A DNA stretch of 64,000 nt from Micrasema longulum (lineage: Eukaryota > Arthropoda > Insecta > Trichoptera > Brachycentridae). Location: positions 124,001-188,000 of the forward strand of contig JAGVSM010004967.1 in assembly GCA_022494885.1 (NCBI GenBank), given 5' to 3'. Below, in pieces: positions 22,001 through 32,500 of this stretch. The notes below the pieces were generated by a model. It saw only the letters and a list, made by a program, of their open reading frames with translations, had not been told where the DNA came from and ran no database searches. A program made the position numbers and the translations under genes. Within the stretch, counting starts at the first letter, position 1. Every line of letters begins with the position of its first letter.

Positions 22001-25000
22001 TCTTTTATCCGCACCGAATGGTGTATAGGGCACTATATCGGTACACAAATCGCAGCAGCGTATCTCGATCAATGTTGCTACATGAAGACAAGATGATCAA
22101 TCTTAGGCTTCAGGTGCCAGTCCGATTCTGAAATATTGCGGTGTAAAAAACACCTTTTCAAATGATTGTTTCATGTCAACCATAAAGGGTTTCGAACCCG
22201 AGACTTCTTGCATAGTGGGCAAACACGCTGACCATGAGACGGACAAAATAAAAATAATACAAAGTCACTTTATTTAATACAATTAAATTATATAGTTTTG
22301 CTATGTGAATGCTAAAAAACTTGAACTTGAAAGACTTGAATAAGTTATTGCCATTTTTTCATGAAAATTAATGTTTTTTTTTTTTAAATTAATAAAGAAC
22401 ATGTTACTGAAAGTACCTATTATCCATCGCTAGAGACTACTTTCTCCCATCTTTCTAGCAGCATACGAATACCATCTCAAAAGAACGACTCTTCTTTTGA
22501 GGTTATCCACGAATCGAGATATTTTTTGGCATCTTCATAAAGATAAAATTGCTGCTCAGCCAGGCCATGAGTCATCAATATCCGGTGTATACGGCAGTTA
22601 AGGCAGTACTTCCCATTTGAGCATTTCCAAGTATGTTTAGACTGACCTTGCAACAAGTGACCGAGCGTTGTCATACTGCAAAATTACTTTGTCGTGTCAT
22701 TCCTCATATTGCAGCCGTTTCCCCTTCAATGCCCGTCTCAAACACATCAGTTGTAGTCAATAGTAATCTCCTGTGATGGTTTCCTTGGTTTTGGGGTGCT
22801 TGCTCATTATACACTACACCCAGCTAATCATGGTGAAGAGCAGAGATGATGATGATAATGATATTCATTGATTGATTTGGTGTTTATTTTGTAGAACTCC
22901 ATATTTAAACTTATAATAGAAATCAAACACTGATTTGAGTCTACTGAACACTTTATTTTATTTTTACAAATATAAACATATAAAAATAAAAACTTCGTGA
23001 CAATTGTTGAAAATGCCCTAATAAGGCGAAACAATTGTCACAAAGTTTTTATTTTTATATGTTTATATTTGTAAAAATAAAATAAAGTGTTCAGTAGACT
23101 CAAATCAGTGTTTGATTTCAAATTATAAGTTTTTATAATGATATTCGGTGATGTTCCGACAGAGCATGGTCACCATAAGTCTTCACGAGAATTCTATGTG
23201 CTTCAGCAGTAGATTTTTTTTTTAATGCAGTGAAATTCCCCACAAATACTCTTTTTGGCACGAAATTCAACATGTTTAACGATATGAAGAAATAATATTT
23301 TGTTTACACTTTGGCAGAATAAAATATATTAACATTTCAAGCCTAATGGTGGAGCTTTACAATGAAGTTTGCTGTGGTATTGGCCGATGTAAAAATACTA
23401 AGATAGCAACATCTGTCAGGAAACAGCGAGAACTTAAGACCCTATTACATTAAATCACCTGACCAATGAACTGGACGTTCGATATACTGATTTTTTACAG
23501 AACATGAGGAAGTTTGACCCCGATCTAAACTTCATTTTATAATGTTTCCTTAGACATGATAACAATACAAACATTTAACTTTAGTAGAAAACTTCTCTAA
23601 TATATAATTAAAAAAACTGTAAAAACAAATACACGTTATGGCCTTGCCAACAATCGGGTATTTTTCAGTTACAGTGTAGTTAAAACATTTTCTCATCACT
23701 CACATTCTTCTCGGTAGCATCATGTCTTATTACAATGAAGGTCCATTAGAGAATGAAGGCAAAGAAGGCAAATACCCACGAATTCTTCATGCTTTTAACG
23801 TGTCTATTTTATTGTGCGTCATTGAAAAATACTGTAAAATTGATCACATTTACAACTTTCGTTTTATAGTGTCATCATTATCCCTATTCCCGCCTATTGA
23901 TTGACCAATCATACACGCGCGTAATAATGACATAATAAAAAAAACAGAACATCTTTGTTACCTAACAAATCTGTATATTTTATTTGCTTACAGAGTCAGA
24001 GTGTAAGTACGTCAGCATACGTTTGCAATTGGTATAAATGTTCGCCGAGATTTAAAAAGACTTTGGGTTTTTTAATGTTGCGGTCTATAAGACCAATGCG
24101 TATTACTGCGGGCGGATTCGCAAACCTTTCTGTGGAAACTTTTATGGCAGTAAGTATTTGAAATACAGTACAACATACAAATACATTGTTATTGTTTATC
24201 AGTGATGGGCAAACTACGGTCTAAGAGCTAGATGTGGCCCGATTCTAGCCTGCTTTGAATATCTTTGAGTTGGGTACAAATACTAAGTATAAATTATGAG
24301 TGAAACCAAAACTAAATTAATGATTTAAAAATAACTTATACTTACATGGACACGGATGGAAAATAATTCAAAAGAACTGATGGGCCTACATATTCAAATG
24401 TTAGCTTATAAATACTGTTTTTGATTTTATTTGCCAAAACCACATATTGACGTAAACCTCAATACTATTCATCCAGTTTTTTAAATATTTGTATTAAGTT
24501 TATTTTGGCCCTCCCAAAGTTTTTTTTTCCGGCCCACTCATAAAAAAGTGTGCCCATCTCTGATTTATATGATATTATATCATACATTTTGGAAATTGAA
24601 TGTCAATAATAGATATTTCATTAATCAATGGCAGCTACGATAACTTAATTATATGATGGAAACATCAACTTTCAGAAGAGAAAATTTGAGCAGTGTAAAT
24701 TTACCTTGGTATATTTTAAAGATATTTATTTAAGCATGGGATTATACCTAGTGACCTTTGTGTAAATCGTATGGGATTAGAAAATTATGTCTATGACTTT
24801 TAAATATCTTTAAAGTTGATGTTTCCAACATACAGTCGTTCACGCAGCTACCATCGTAATTAAGTCATATATCAAAAAATTACAGGAGAGCCAATGCTAT
24901 TGTTTTTCAAAACTTTAAATGAAACAAAGATAATGAATAGGAAAATATAATTTTTTTTTGTACAATTTAAATTAATAAGGGTTTATGAGATACTGTCCAG

Positions 25001-26690
25001 TAAAAATTTATTTTTTCAATTTGTAATTTTAATTTCCTGCAAAAACAGTTGATTGCATTGGCCACACCCCTAATGCGTCACGATTTGGTTAAATTTTGAA
25101 CTTTGTTTGTGACCATTTAAATTATTAATAGAACATTGCCACGAATCTTGACATCACAATTGTCAAGGCCAAACATGTCGCGTTTTTCTAGAGACATATT
25201 TTTTAATAATTTTATTTTAAAAGTATGGTATGAAAACATTTCTCCACAATTATATTGTTTCGGAAAATAGAATTAGTTTTTCTAACTCCACTTCACATAT
25301 TTTATCAGTAATCGTAGTATGTGATATTTCCATATTGTCAATTATTGTTTTTTGTTTTGACAAAAATGTCTTGCCTCTTAGTACCCCGTGCCACTAGGCA
25401 CAGTATGTAGACTGGTGTTTAATATTTGTATCTTGTGTAAAGAGATTCAAGATTAGAAATTTCAAAATCATGTCACAATTTTAAATACAAGATGATTTAA
25501 GTACCTTATTGATAGAACAACATTAAGTTTCTAATTAAATAAATTAGTGACTGTCAAAGTTGTAGCTTAGCCTTATTTTCCTTTCCTCGTTTAATATAAA
25601 AAATATCATAGAAATTTTTGGACACCGCTGTTGGTTTTTAAAACTGTCATGAAGAAAATGTGAAAAGCAACTTACTTCAATAAAAAAGCATTTGCTTTCA
25701 AGTCTTTATCATAATTAGATCATAATATTTTAGGTGTTCCAATGCCCTTTTAATACGGATAATGCATAATGGGAAATGCCAGTAAAAAAAGTAATTTAGT
25801 GAGAAAGGAGTGTAAGGATTATAAGGTTTGGATTAGTCAGCAATCTCTTTAGTTAACATGTTCATTTAAAATGTTGACATAAGACATAATATCAAAACAC
25901 GGAAAAAATATTTGCATAAAATTAATATAATGACTGGTAGTAAACATATTTTTAAACACACTAATTCAATCAAAAAAACATAAAAATGGCGTTTATTTAA
26001 AGTATTTTTATGTTAAAAAATTTTGATTTAATAAAAAAATATTGATGATACTTAACTATTTGGTTCAATTAAAATATTCTTAATACTTTATTATTATTAT
26101 TGCTTTCTAGATTATTTTGACTTCATGATAATTATGTAAATATGCATCATCAATAAGTTAATCATCAATAATTTAATATCAGTCAATATTTACCTTAATG
26201 TGAAATCAGAATGAGTATAAAAGTCATGAAAAATGTACAAGTTATAACTGCCAATATGTTTCTTTTTTGGGTAATACTGTGTGTGTTGGATTTGTTCCGA
26301 CGTTTCGGCTACCATTGGGTAAAGTCAAAAAAAAAGAAACATATTGATAACAGTGACCGTGAAACCCTTAAGTTATAACTAACTACCTTTGAAAATATAC
26401 AAATTCGATTTCTAGTGAGTTTTTTCTCTCATACTATTGCACGTTAATCTCCAAATAATGAAGAAAACGGAGTTTAAAATTTTTTAACATATATTCCAGA
26501 AAATTAAAATAAATATGAAGCATAATTATATGAAATGAAAATAATACTTAAAATTTCACATACACAAATACAAGATATTATTATAATACAATGCAAATGT
26601 ACAATTTATTAATACTTTTTATCATATTTACAGATACTAAAAGCGTCATATTCCTTCTTCACTTTACTTCAAAACATCAATACTGATTAA
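16081..26690 (+). CDS. Insect odorant receptor (7tm_6 family), complete, 8 exons
   Basis: Exons: 16081-16216, 17079-17295, 17496-17618, 18558-18804, 21335-21535, 21867-21974, 23994-24149, 26634-26690. All introns are GT-AG and all phases agree, giving 414 codons plus TAA, the usual length for insect ORs. The protein starts MEVNSLLIWTITCLKFAGFW. Hydrophobic segments spread along it fit the seven-helix inverted topology of OR subunits, which form odour-gated channels with Orco in antennal neuron membranes. The strongest family signals are in exons 6-8: LLQVFYYCWYGNEII, the block AYVCNWYKCSPRFKKTL with RPMRITAGGFANLSVETFMA, and the terminal ILKASYSFFTLLQNIN. Ligand and orthology cannot be read from sequence. 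No stop or frameshift breaks the model. The introns, especially 4, 6 and 7, are swollen by transposons. The exon 4 donor (GTGCCA) is weak. Confidence 0.93.
16890..16975 (-). mobile_element. Non-LTR 3' end in receptor intron 1
   Basis: On the minus strand GGAAGAAATTGCCTTAAGGC precedes a short body and a TAAATAAATAAATA tail at 16890-16903. It matches the 3' end at 7258-7345. Confidence 0.5.
17653..18010 (+). mobile_element. SINE family A split by a small MITE
   Basis: The head CGTGGTGGAATGAC at 17670 and the rest (ACTCACAGAGAGTTCCGGG through CCTGTTGTGGTGC plus A-rich tail, 17855-18010) belong to one family A SINE. They are separated by the MITE at 17697-17846. It lies in intron 3 of the odorant receptor, same strand as the gene. 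Confidence 0.65.
17697..17846. mobile_element. 150-bp MITE inside a SINE
   Basis: Ends GGGTTGTTTGATCGTCAG and CTAATGATCAAATAACCC are imperfect inverted repeats (about 18-25 bases). The interior is AT-rich and non-coding. Confidence 0.65.
19046..19424 (+). mobile_element. Compact MITE copy (GGGAAATATCA family)
   Basis: It runs from AATAGGGAAATATCACATAC to TCTGATATTTCCCTATT, with inverted ends of about 14 bases and no transposase. The interior has an open frame (19187-19372) that I take as chance. This is the clearest uninterrupted copy and the reference for those at 4528-6417 and 24935-25345. It is in receptor intron 4. Confidence 0.75.
19677..19915. mobile_element. 239-bp MITE with perfect 31-bp inverted ends
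   Basis: The left end starts GAGGGGGTTAAATGCAAAAC and the right end is its exact reverse complement over 31 bases (19677-19707 against 19885-19915). A second inverted pair inside (TTAAGTTCAATGTGCA and its complement) makes the whole element able to fold. No ORF. Located in receptor intron 4. The perfect ends suggest a fairly recent insertion. Confidence 0.85.
20046..21045 (-). mobile_element. 5'-truncated non-LTR retrotransposon, RT C-terminus
   Basis: The minus strand encodes KQWLDDNLLTLNIDKTKYLT, then DSIKYLGVIVDRNLRWEAQV, then FQSTATYGIAGWGVVRH. A frameshift near 20655 moves the frame to LLLRIMFRRPPTYPSEQLFQ and EALTHFWSNNKEISQ, followed by a stop. KYLGVIVD..L.W and Y.I..WG are typical of the RT end of CR1/Jockey-like LINEs. 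The 3' end is a (TAAA)n tail at 20046-20068. It lies in receptor intron 4, antisense to the gene. A second fragment is at 37617-37862. Confidence 0.85.
21985..22255 (-). mobile_element. SINE family B, near full length
   Basis: The tRNA-like head is at about 22185-22245 on the minus strand (GGGTTCGAAACCC-like box B). The body has CTGGCACCTGAAGCC and CTATACACCATTCGGTG, and the GATGAAGATGAA-like tail is at 21990. It is in receptor intron 6. Confidence 0.75.
22400..23345 (-). pseudogene. Mariner transposase relic, internally deleted
   Basis: The N-terminal part (about 23290-23150, minus) reads MLNFVPKRVFVGNF and then STAEAHRILVKTYGDHALSE, the start of a mariner helix-turn-helix domain. The C-terminal part (about 22800-22400) shows a frameshifted stretch followed by THGLAEQQFYLYEDAKKYLD, SWITSKEESFF, a stop, then a LLERWEKVV-SDG motif, all hallmarks of mellifera/cecropia-type mariners. 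The middle of the transposase is missing, and a foldback sequence lies between the two parts. Several stops show it is long dead. It lies in receptor intron 6, antisense. Confidence 0.85.
22865..23136. mobile_element. Foldback element inside the mariner relic
   Basis: Arms 22906-23007 and 23032-23131 are nearly perfect reverse complements, including AAATCAAACACTGATTTGAG. The loop is about 25 bases. AATGATATTC occurs on both outer sides (22858 and 23138) and may be a target duplication, although about 40 unmatched bases lie between the left copy and its arm. Confidence 0.75.
24200..24562. mobile_element. hAT-type non-autonomous element
   Basis: The ends are CAGTGATGGGCAAACTACGG and TGTGCCCATCTCTG, close to the usual hAT terminus (CAGxGxTGGGCAAA...). 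Subterminal GGCCC-rich motifs (GTGGCCCGATT, CCGGCCCACTC) also fit hAT elements. About 363 bases, no transposase. The 8-base flanks (TTGTTTAT / ATTTATAT) are only partly alike. It is in receptor intron 7. Confidence 0.7.
24630..24865. repeat. Imperfect inverted repeat, MITE-like
   Basis: GGCAGCTACGATAACTTAAT with ATGGAAACATCAACTTT on the left is mirrored on the right by AAAGTTGATGTTTCC and GCAGCTACCATCGTAATTAAG-type sequence. There is no ORF. The order of the submotifs is not a simple palindrome, so the borders are uncertain. Confidence 0.4.
24935..25345 (-). mobile_element. Third copy of the GGGAAATATCA MITE
   Basis: AATAGGAAAATATAA at the left and AGTATGTGATATTTCCATATT at the right are the degenerate termini. 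The interior shares GATACTGTCCAGTAAAAAT, GGCCACACCCCTAATGCGTC and GAAAACATTTCTCCACAAT with the copy at 4528-6417. It is uninterrupted, about 410 bases, in receptor intron 7. Confidence 0.7.
26230..26350 (-). repeat. Retroelement-end-like inverted repeat
   Basis: On the minus strand CCAATGGTAGCCGAAACGTC follows an inverted-repeat stem (ATATGTTTCTTTTTT and its complement flank the block). The GGTAGCCGAAACG string resembles the stem II-GAAAC segment of hammerhead motifs common near Penelope-like element ends, but the CUGANGA box is not intact. Confidence 0.3.
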
Positions 26691-26699
26691 AATAATGTT

Positions 26700-27990
26700 A
26701 AGAAGAGTTTAATTATCTGGCGGATTTGCATACAAATATGACAAATACAGGTTTGAAAGTATTAAATACTTCCAAATATTACTACGTATGATAATCAAAT
26801 TTAGTAAAAGCAAAATTTATTACTAGAAACAAAAATCGTTTATGAGAATGAATTGATTGGAGCATTTTGAACAATTCTATAAAAACTTAATAATATTATT
26901 GCTTCACCTGCTAATATTATGTTAATAAAATAACATATTTGTACAAATTATTATAGCACACATATACCATATCGACGTAAAAGGCTATGTGACTGACACA
27001 CCAGTATAGCCGAAATTGAGGGTATGGATATCTTACGGCATTTACATAAAAAATCCTCTAGTATGCCCATTCATAAAATAAAAGTACATATAACACACAA
27101 AATTGGGTTTATTTTTACGAATTGTTGCTTCAGTTTACATTAAAATCTGTTTGTAATATTTATCCTACATGCCCATAATAGTTTTAAATAACACCTGTCT
27201 TGTGCGTAGCTCACACGAGGATAAGACAATATTGACATATCCCAGCGTCGGACCTATTATACTAAGGTGAACAGAAATTTGGAGAACAGGACAATGGAAC
27301 AAGATATTTTCCTAGCGATAGACAGGCAGACTATCTCCGAAAGACAATCATTGTGTATCAATTTTCGCACCGTGCACATTTGAACTACAGTCAAATTATT
27401 CCACTGTCCCACTGACCGTCCTGCGCAGTCGAGGGTATTTATGGAGCTGGGACAGAACAATATTGTCATATATATTGTAATGTCCACGAGTGATCCCTAC
27501 TTTACTTACATTGTTTTGTAATTGAATGAAAATAAAATAAGCTATGCTAATTTTATATTTAGTTTGATTCTCCTGCAAAATTAATTTTATGGCAATAAGT
27601 CATTTACCTTTTTTACCATAGAGATGAATATTGATTGTTTGTTAGTAGTCATTTATTATAAAAACACATTTATTATCTTTAAAATAAAACAATAGAAACA
27701 CTGGATTGTCCAAACTCATTATATTCACGTTTGTGCTGCCACTAGTATTAAAAATATATGTATAATTGTATTAATATGTCCTCTATAAACAAACCATTAA
27801 TCGTGAAACATTATTCATGTGAAACTTATTGGTGAGCCATGGGAATATTTTTTGAACCTTTGCATGATTTAATCTGTAAATAAAATAATAGCTATTAATT
27901 TTAATAGACAATATAGCAGATATATTTTTTTAAATTAACACAAAATAGAAACATGACAATTGATTTGATAGTATTTTACATTTAAGGAAA
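26700..27990. other. Receptor 3' side and intergenic DNA
   Basis: No second gene is visible. Overlapping minus-strand open frames at 27257-27578 have a denser codon-like composition (they include NIVLSQLHKYPRLRRTVSGT) but fall in different frames, with no known motif. I leave them unassigned. Confidence 0.4.
26934..26939 (+). terminator. Candidate poly(A) signal for the odorant receptor
   Basis: AATAAA lies 244 bases after the receptor stop codon on the same strand. It is the first canonical signal I noticed downstream; usage is unproven. Confidence 0.35.
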
Positions 27991-27999
27991 GATGAATGT

Positions 28000-28700
28000 T
28001 CAAATATAAGCAGAACGGTGAATGTTAAACAGTTTCTAAAGTGATCACTTAAACCAGCTAATGACAATTCATAAGCCATGAAAATGCATATTTTCTTTTC
28101 AAAAATAGTAATATCTATGAATCTAATAAACTTTCCTCTTTCGTTTATGCTTTCTTAATATTATATAATCTGAGGAAAAAATAAGATTTCAGCTAAGACT
28201 AAACCAACTGGCATGTATTGCAACAAAGAGTATAGAAATAGAAGTCTAGGCATTTTCAGGGCTTATGACCTGTCATTATCTGGTTTAAGTGATCACTTTA
28301 CACACTATGTAACATTCAAAATTCCGCCTATGTTTTATTTATTTATTTTTGCACCACATCAGGCCAGGAGGCCCAATTACAGTGGTGAATTACATCACAA
28401 AACACCTAGGCTTGAGAAAAATCACATTTTAATTTTTATGTTCTCACCGGGAATCGAACCCGGAACCTTTCGTGTGTGAGTCAAGCGTCTTGACCACTAC
28501 ACCATGGAGGCCGCCAAACATCAACATCAACATTAGCATCAACATTTCCTTAACTCTTCCATCTGTTTACTTCCGTAAAGTAAAATTGCTGTAACCTTTG
28601 TTGATGTGTGTGAGATTTATCTGGCTGAATTATTTCAACTACTAGGCAACGCCTAAAAGCACTTTTTATTTTTATACTCTTTCTTTATTCAGCTTTATTT
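28000..28700. repeat. Family D repeat pair with SINE A insertion
   Basis: 28000-28090 (-) and 28225-28700 (+) are inverted relative to each other: GTGATCACTTAAACCAGCTA matches the complement of CTGGTTTAAGTGATCAC. The + copy has AGAAGTCTAGGCATTTTCAG and ACTAGGCAACGCCTAAAAG, like 5110-5370. It is broken by a SINE at 28340-28516. Confidence 0.6.
28340..28516 (-). mobile_element. SINE family A, full length
   Basis: On the minus strand it runs from GGCGGCCTCCATGGTGTAGT, through box B GGGTTCGATTCCCGG and CCTAGGTGTTTTGTG, to CCTGATGTGGTGC with an A-rich tail. It splits the family D repeat, so it is the younger of the two. Confidence 0.85.
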
Positions 28701-28794
28701 GTACAAACTCAAAATATTGTTAATAATGAACTAACTTTATTATTAACAATATTTATAAATAAACTATTAAAAAAATATAATAAAATAACTTTTT

Positions 28795-28995
28795 TATTCA
28801 TATTCATCATCCACACACAATGGTGCACAGGGCACTGTATAATAAAGTAAATGCAGCGTATCTCAATCATCTATTACGGGAAAGCATGATGAGTCTTACG
28901 CTTCACGTGCCGGTCCAGGGACAGTGAAATATTACAGTATACAACCACTCTATAAAAAATATTTAATGTCCACCTTCCGAAGAATCAAACCCAGA
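28795..28995 (-). mobile_element. SINE family B copy
   Basis: Contains the family B body: TGGACCGGCACGTGAAGCG on the minus strand and the GCCCTGTGCACCATTG motif, with a GATGATGAATATGAA-like tail at the low-coordinate side. The box B region (GGGTTTGATTC, near 28985) is degraded. Confidence 0.65.
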
Positions 28996-29398
28996 ACGGA
29001 CTGTTTTAATACTAAATGGATAGTTAAGTTTTTTAAATTTTTTTGGTTAAGTTTTTTAAGTTTTTTTTAAGTCTATAATTTTAAATTTTCTACTGTGCAC
29101 TCTTTTTTACATATTTAAAAATACTTATTTGTACATTGCAATTGGTAGGTGTGCGATAATTGCACATGTACATTAAAAAATAACAAACTTTAGAAAAACT
29201 CTCAACTGAATCTATATATAAATGTCGCCGCCAAATAGTTAAATCAGCCACTCAATTCGATGACTAGGCTGTTCATTAAATGCCGGCATTCAATTGAATG
29301 GCGAATGACTGCCTAACCAAAATGTTGAAAGCAATGTTTAACAAAAGGGCTGAATATCACTTAGCCCTCTTTAATTCTAATACAACAATAATAATTCT

Positions 29399-29416
29399 TT
29401 TATTTTTAAATTTATT
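29399..29416 (-). terminator. Candidate poly(A) signals for the zinc-finger gene
   Basis: Two AATAAA motifs on the minus strand (29404-29399 and 29416-29411) lie about 170-190 bases after the stop at 29587, within the MITE. Confidence 0.35.
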
Positions 29417-29429
29417 TTGTTATGCAAAG

Positions 29430-29491
29430 TTAGATTAGGTTAGGATAGGTTCTAATCTTTTAATTAATCTAACCTATCCTAACCTAACTCT
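29430..29491. repeat. Hairpin of TTAGG-like units
   Basis: GATTAGGTTAGGATAGGTT is followed, after an AT-rich loop, by its complement AACCTATCCTAACC. TTAGG is the insect telomere repeat unit, but two or three units in a hairpin inside a MITE are more likely a chance or transposon feature than telomeric DNA. Confidence 0.6.
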
Positions 29492-29586
29492 GCAGCTTTT
29501 GGTTCGGCCGTTTCCAAAGGGCAAACTTTCAACCGGCAAACACGTTGAACGTCGAGCTATCTTAATTCATAAACTAGCGGACTAAT

Positions 29587-32500
29587 TCAATAAACAGCCG
29601 AGCCATCCAACTGAGTGGCGACGACATATACATAAACTGAATATATTGGGGAGTCACTGTGATGTCTTACCTGATGCCTTTTAAGTTTACTTCTTGTAAT
29701 AAACGCAGTAGAGCAAAATTCACAAACGTGAGGCCTCTCTCCTCTGTGCGTCATGACGTGAAATTTAAGCTGGGATTTATCCACAAAAGTCTTTAAACAA
29801 TCACTACACTGATGGGCTTTAACTGGATCGTGATATTTCTTGTGGCGGATCAGCTCCTTTTCCGTATACCAGGGTTTGCTGCATACATCGCAAACAAAGG
29901 TTCTAGTACCAAAGTGAGTTCGGTGGTGGCGGTTCAGTTCTTGTATGGAATAAAATCCTCTATCGCAACCAGACTGCTCACATTTATACCTATATTATAA
30001 CAAACAAAAAGTAAATATTGTAAGAAATATACATAGTAAAAGCCAAATGTATAAACAATTGGGAAATAATAAAATATAACAAATCGATTTAGTACAATTT
30101 TTAACTATCTAAGTAGTAAAACACATTTTCTTCAATGTATTACAAATAATTTATTTAATTTTCTTTCGCACAGAGTAGGTTCAATAGGGTATTTTAGGTT
30201 CATTTAAAACCCTTAATTTTGAATAAGCAAAAAAAATAGAATGGGAATGTTATCATCATTTTTTCCGTGTGAAGTTGGATGAATTTTCTTTGAAATAGGC
30301 ATATTTTTAATTACCGAAATACGAAATGTTTCGTGCCATATGGGTCAAACGTTTGTTTTTTTATTTTATTTATTATATATACGGCCCTAAGCCAATTACA
30401 ACAGTTATATGAAGAAACATAAATACAAGAAACTGAACAAAAAGAACATAAAACTATGTAGCAAAGACAAACAAGGGCAATACAATAATGGTATACAATA
30501 TATTCATAAAAACGAAAGACATAAGACTTTGATCTAAACCATGCCAATCCAACTTCATCCCACACTGTTTTGGTCACAAAGAGATCTACAAAAATCCGGA
30601 AGATCTATCCCAAAGAATTCCAAGTCGTGTGATGAATTAACTAATCTACACATTCTGGACATTGGGGCATAAAAACAAAAGTTGCTCTTAGAAGATTGAA
30701 TAAATAGCAGATTTTTACTTCTGGTGACATGGTTGGGAACATGAAAAGAAATCTATTACAACAGAGGTGGGACATCACTTATGGCATTAAGTATTTTGAA
30801 AATGCATATGAGGTCCATCTCAGTTCTATGTTTCCCCAATAAAGACAGATTAGCTCTATTTCAAAATAGGAATAATTACCCCTTTGTAATCGGAACAATC
30901 ATGCCACTTTTCTTAGAAAACGGTGTTGGACAGACTTTATATGGTCTATATGGTATTGTTTGTTAGAGATTAGTGATGAGTTTGGCAGAGTTGACAGATG
31001 ACATTAAAGTTACATGACACCAACTACAAGGCATTTTGTATATGCTCTTTTCTTAATACGAAAATTAAAAGTGAATTTTTAATTTTTTTAAATTGATAGT
31101 TACGTAACATTTTTTGGTTCGTGTTACGTAATTAAAATTATAAAAATCCGTTCTTAATATTCATTATAATTCAATATTATTTATAATTTGTAAAAATACT
31201 ATGTTGGCGGGTTAGTCAATAATGTATTCTCCTTTTACAACAAATCAGTCAATAATTCAGCATCTTCGTCTTTATTCCCTCGATTGATCACAACAGAAAG
31301 AGTTGTTGAAAATGCTCACTTTCGTCTACTTGCCATTCCATTTTGAAGGCTTGTAATTAAATAAAATACTATATGTAACATAAAAGCAAAGACAATATCT
31401 TGTAAAGAAGAAAATTTTCTTTCCGATGATATATAACCTTTACCATTTTTTAAAAACTTTTTGTGCTCATTTTTCAATTTGTAAAAAAATGGACACAACA
31501 TATGTTAACAATTTATATATTAAACTAGCGGACCTGATAGAAGTTGTCCTGCCCGAGCAATGGTTCTCCTGCTATTACTATTACTACCGGGTCCAATTCT
31601 GAATCTAAACCATCCAGGGACCCACTCAAACACACACTAAAAATTTCATAAAAATCGGTATAGCCATTTAGGAGTACAGTGACATACACACGTACAGAAG
31701 AATTATATATATAAAGATATTCCATTAAAAATTAAACAAATTATAAAGAGGATGAGAATTCTCTCTTGGGACGAGTGAAACAGTAAACTAATGAACAAGA
31801 CAATCAAGATGAAGACTAAAGCTTTCAATTTTTGTACATAAAATCTCCACCATATCATGTTATAAATAAATTCAAGAAAATTTTTCCAAATACTTACAAA
31901 ATATACAAAAACACCTTCTACTAGGAGAAGTAATGTTTGAAAGTAAAGAAAAAGTATTCTTCACACCTAGTCCACTCCTCAACAGATCAATATGACTTAA
32001 TTTCCTGGCAAATTTAATTAAATGGTATTTGTTCAATAAAATTAATGTAATTTTTACCTTTCACTATTGATATGTCTTTTTATATGAAGTTTGAGCATTT
32101 GATGGTTCTTGTATGTTTTATTGCAAATTTTACATTGGGCATTTTCAAATATATGGGTTTCTTCATGGTTTCTTAATGAGCCACTGAGTCCAAATGTCTT
32201 CCCACAAGTCTTACACTGGTACTTCTTGATTCCTCTATGAGTGTCCGTATGCCAGGAGAGATTCATGGTAGACGCGAAGGCCTTATCACACCCTTCAAAC
32301 TCGCACTTGAAAGGATAAATCTTTAAATGTTTTCTGTGGTGAGGAACCATGTTGAAGAACTTGTAATCTCTAGCACAAATGTTACAAGTGGGAGTTTTTT
32401 TTCCATTAACAATTAACGGTGTGAGATTGGTGAGATTATAGTGGGAATAGAAATGAGTTACCATTGTTTCGTTTTCACTCAACTTTTCAAAGCAGAGTGG

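Larger units (their letters stand above)
29222..29630. mobile_element. MITE abutting the zinc-finger gene
   Basis: The left end ATGTCGCCGCCA...CCACTCAATTCGATG...GGCTGTTCATT is mirrored on the right as the complement of ATGTCGTCGCCACTCAGTTG and GGCTGTTTATT. The arms are imperfect (about 45 bases, with a 15-base extra segment on the left). The interior has a TTAGG-type hairpin. The right arm overlaps the last 13 or so codons of the zinc-finger reading frame. Confidence 0.6.

Noticed and set aside
27257..27578. Overlapping minus-strand frames with NIVLSQLHKYPRLRRTVSG
   Set aside because: Frames change without a splice signal and I recognise no domain; not enough to call a gene or a named transposon.
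28213..28479. 88-codon + strand frame ending [12 protein letters not shown]
   Set aside because: The C-terminal part is the reverse translation of SINE A box B, a common artefact in insect gene predictions.
29430..29491. Interstitial telomere
   Set aside because: Only two to three TTAGG-like units, arranged as a hairpin inside an inverted-repeat element rather than a tandem array.
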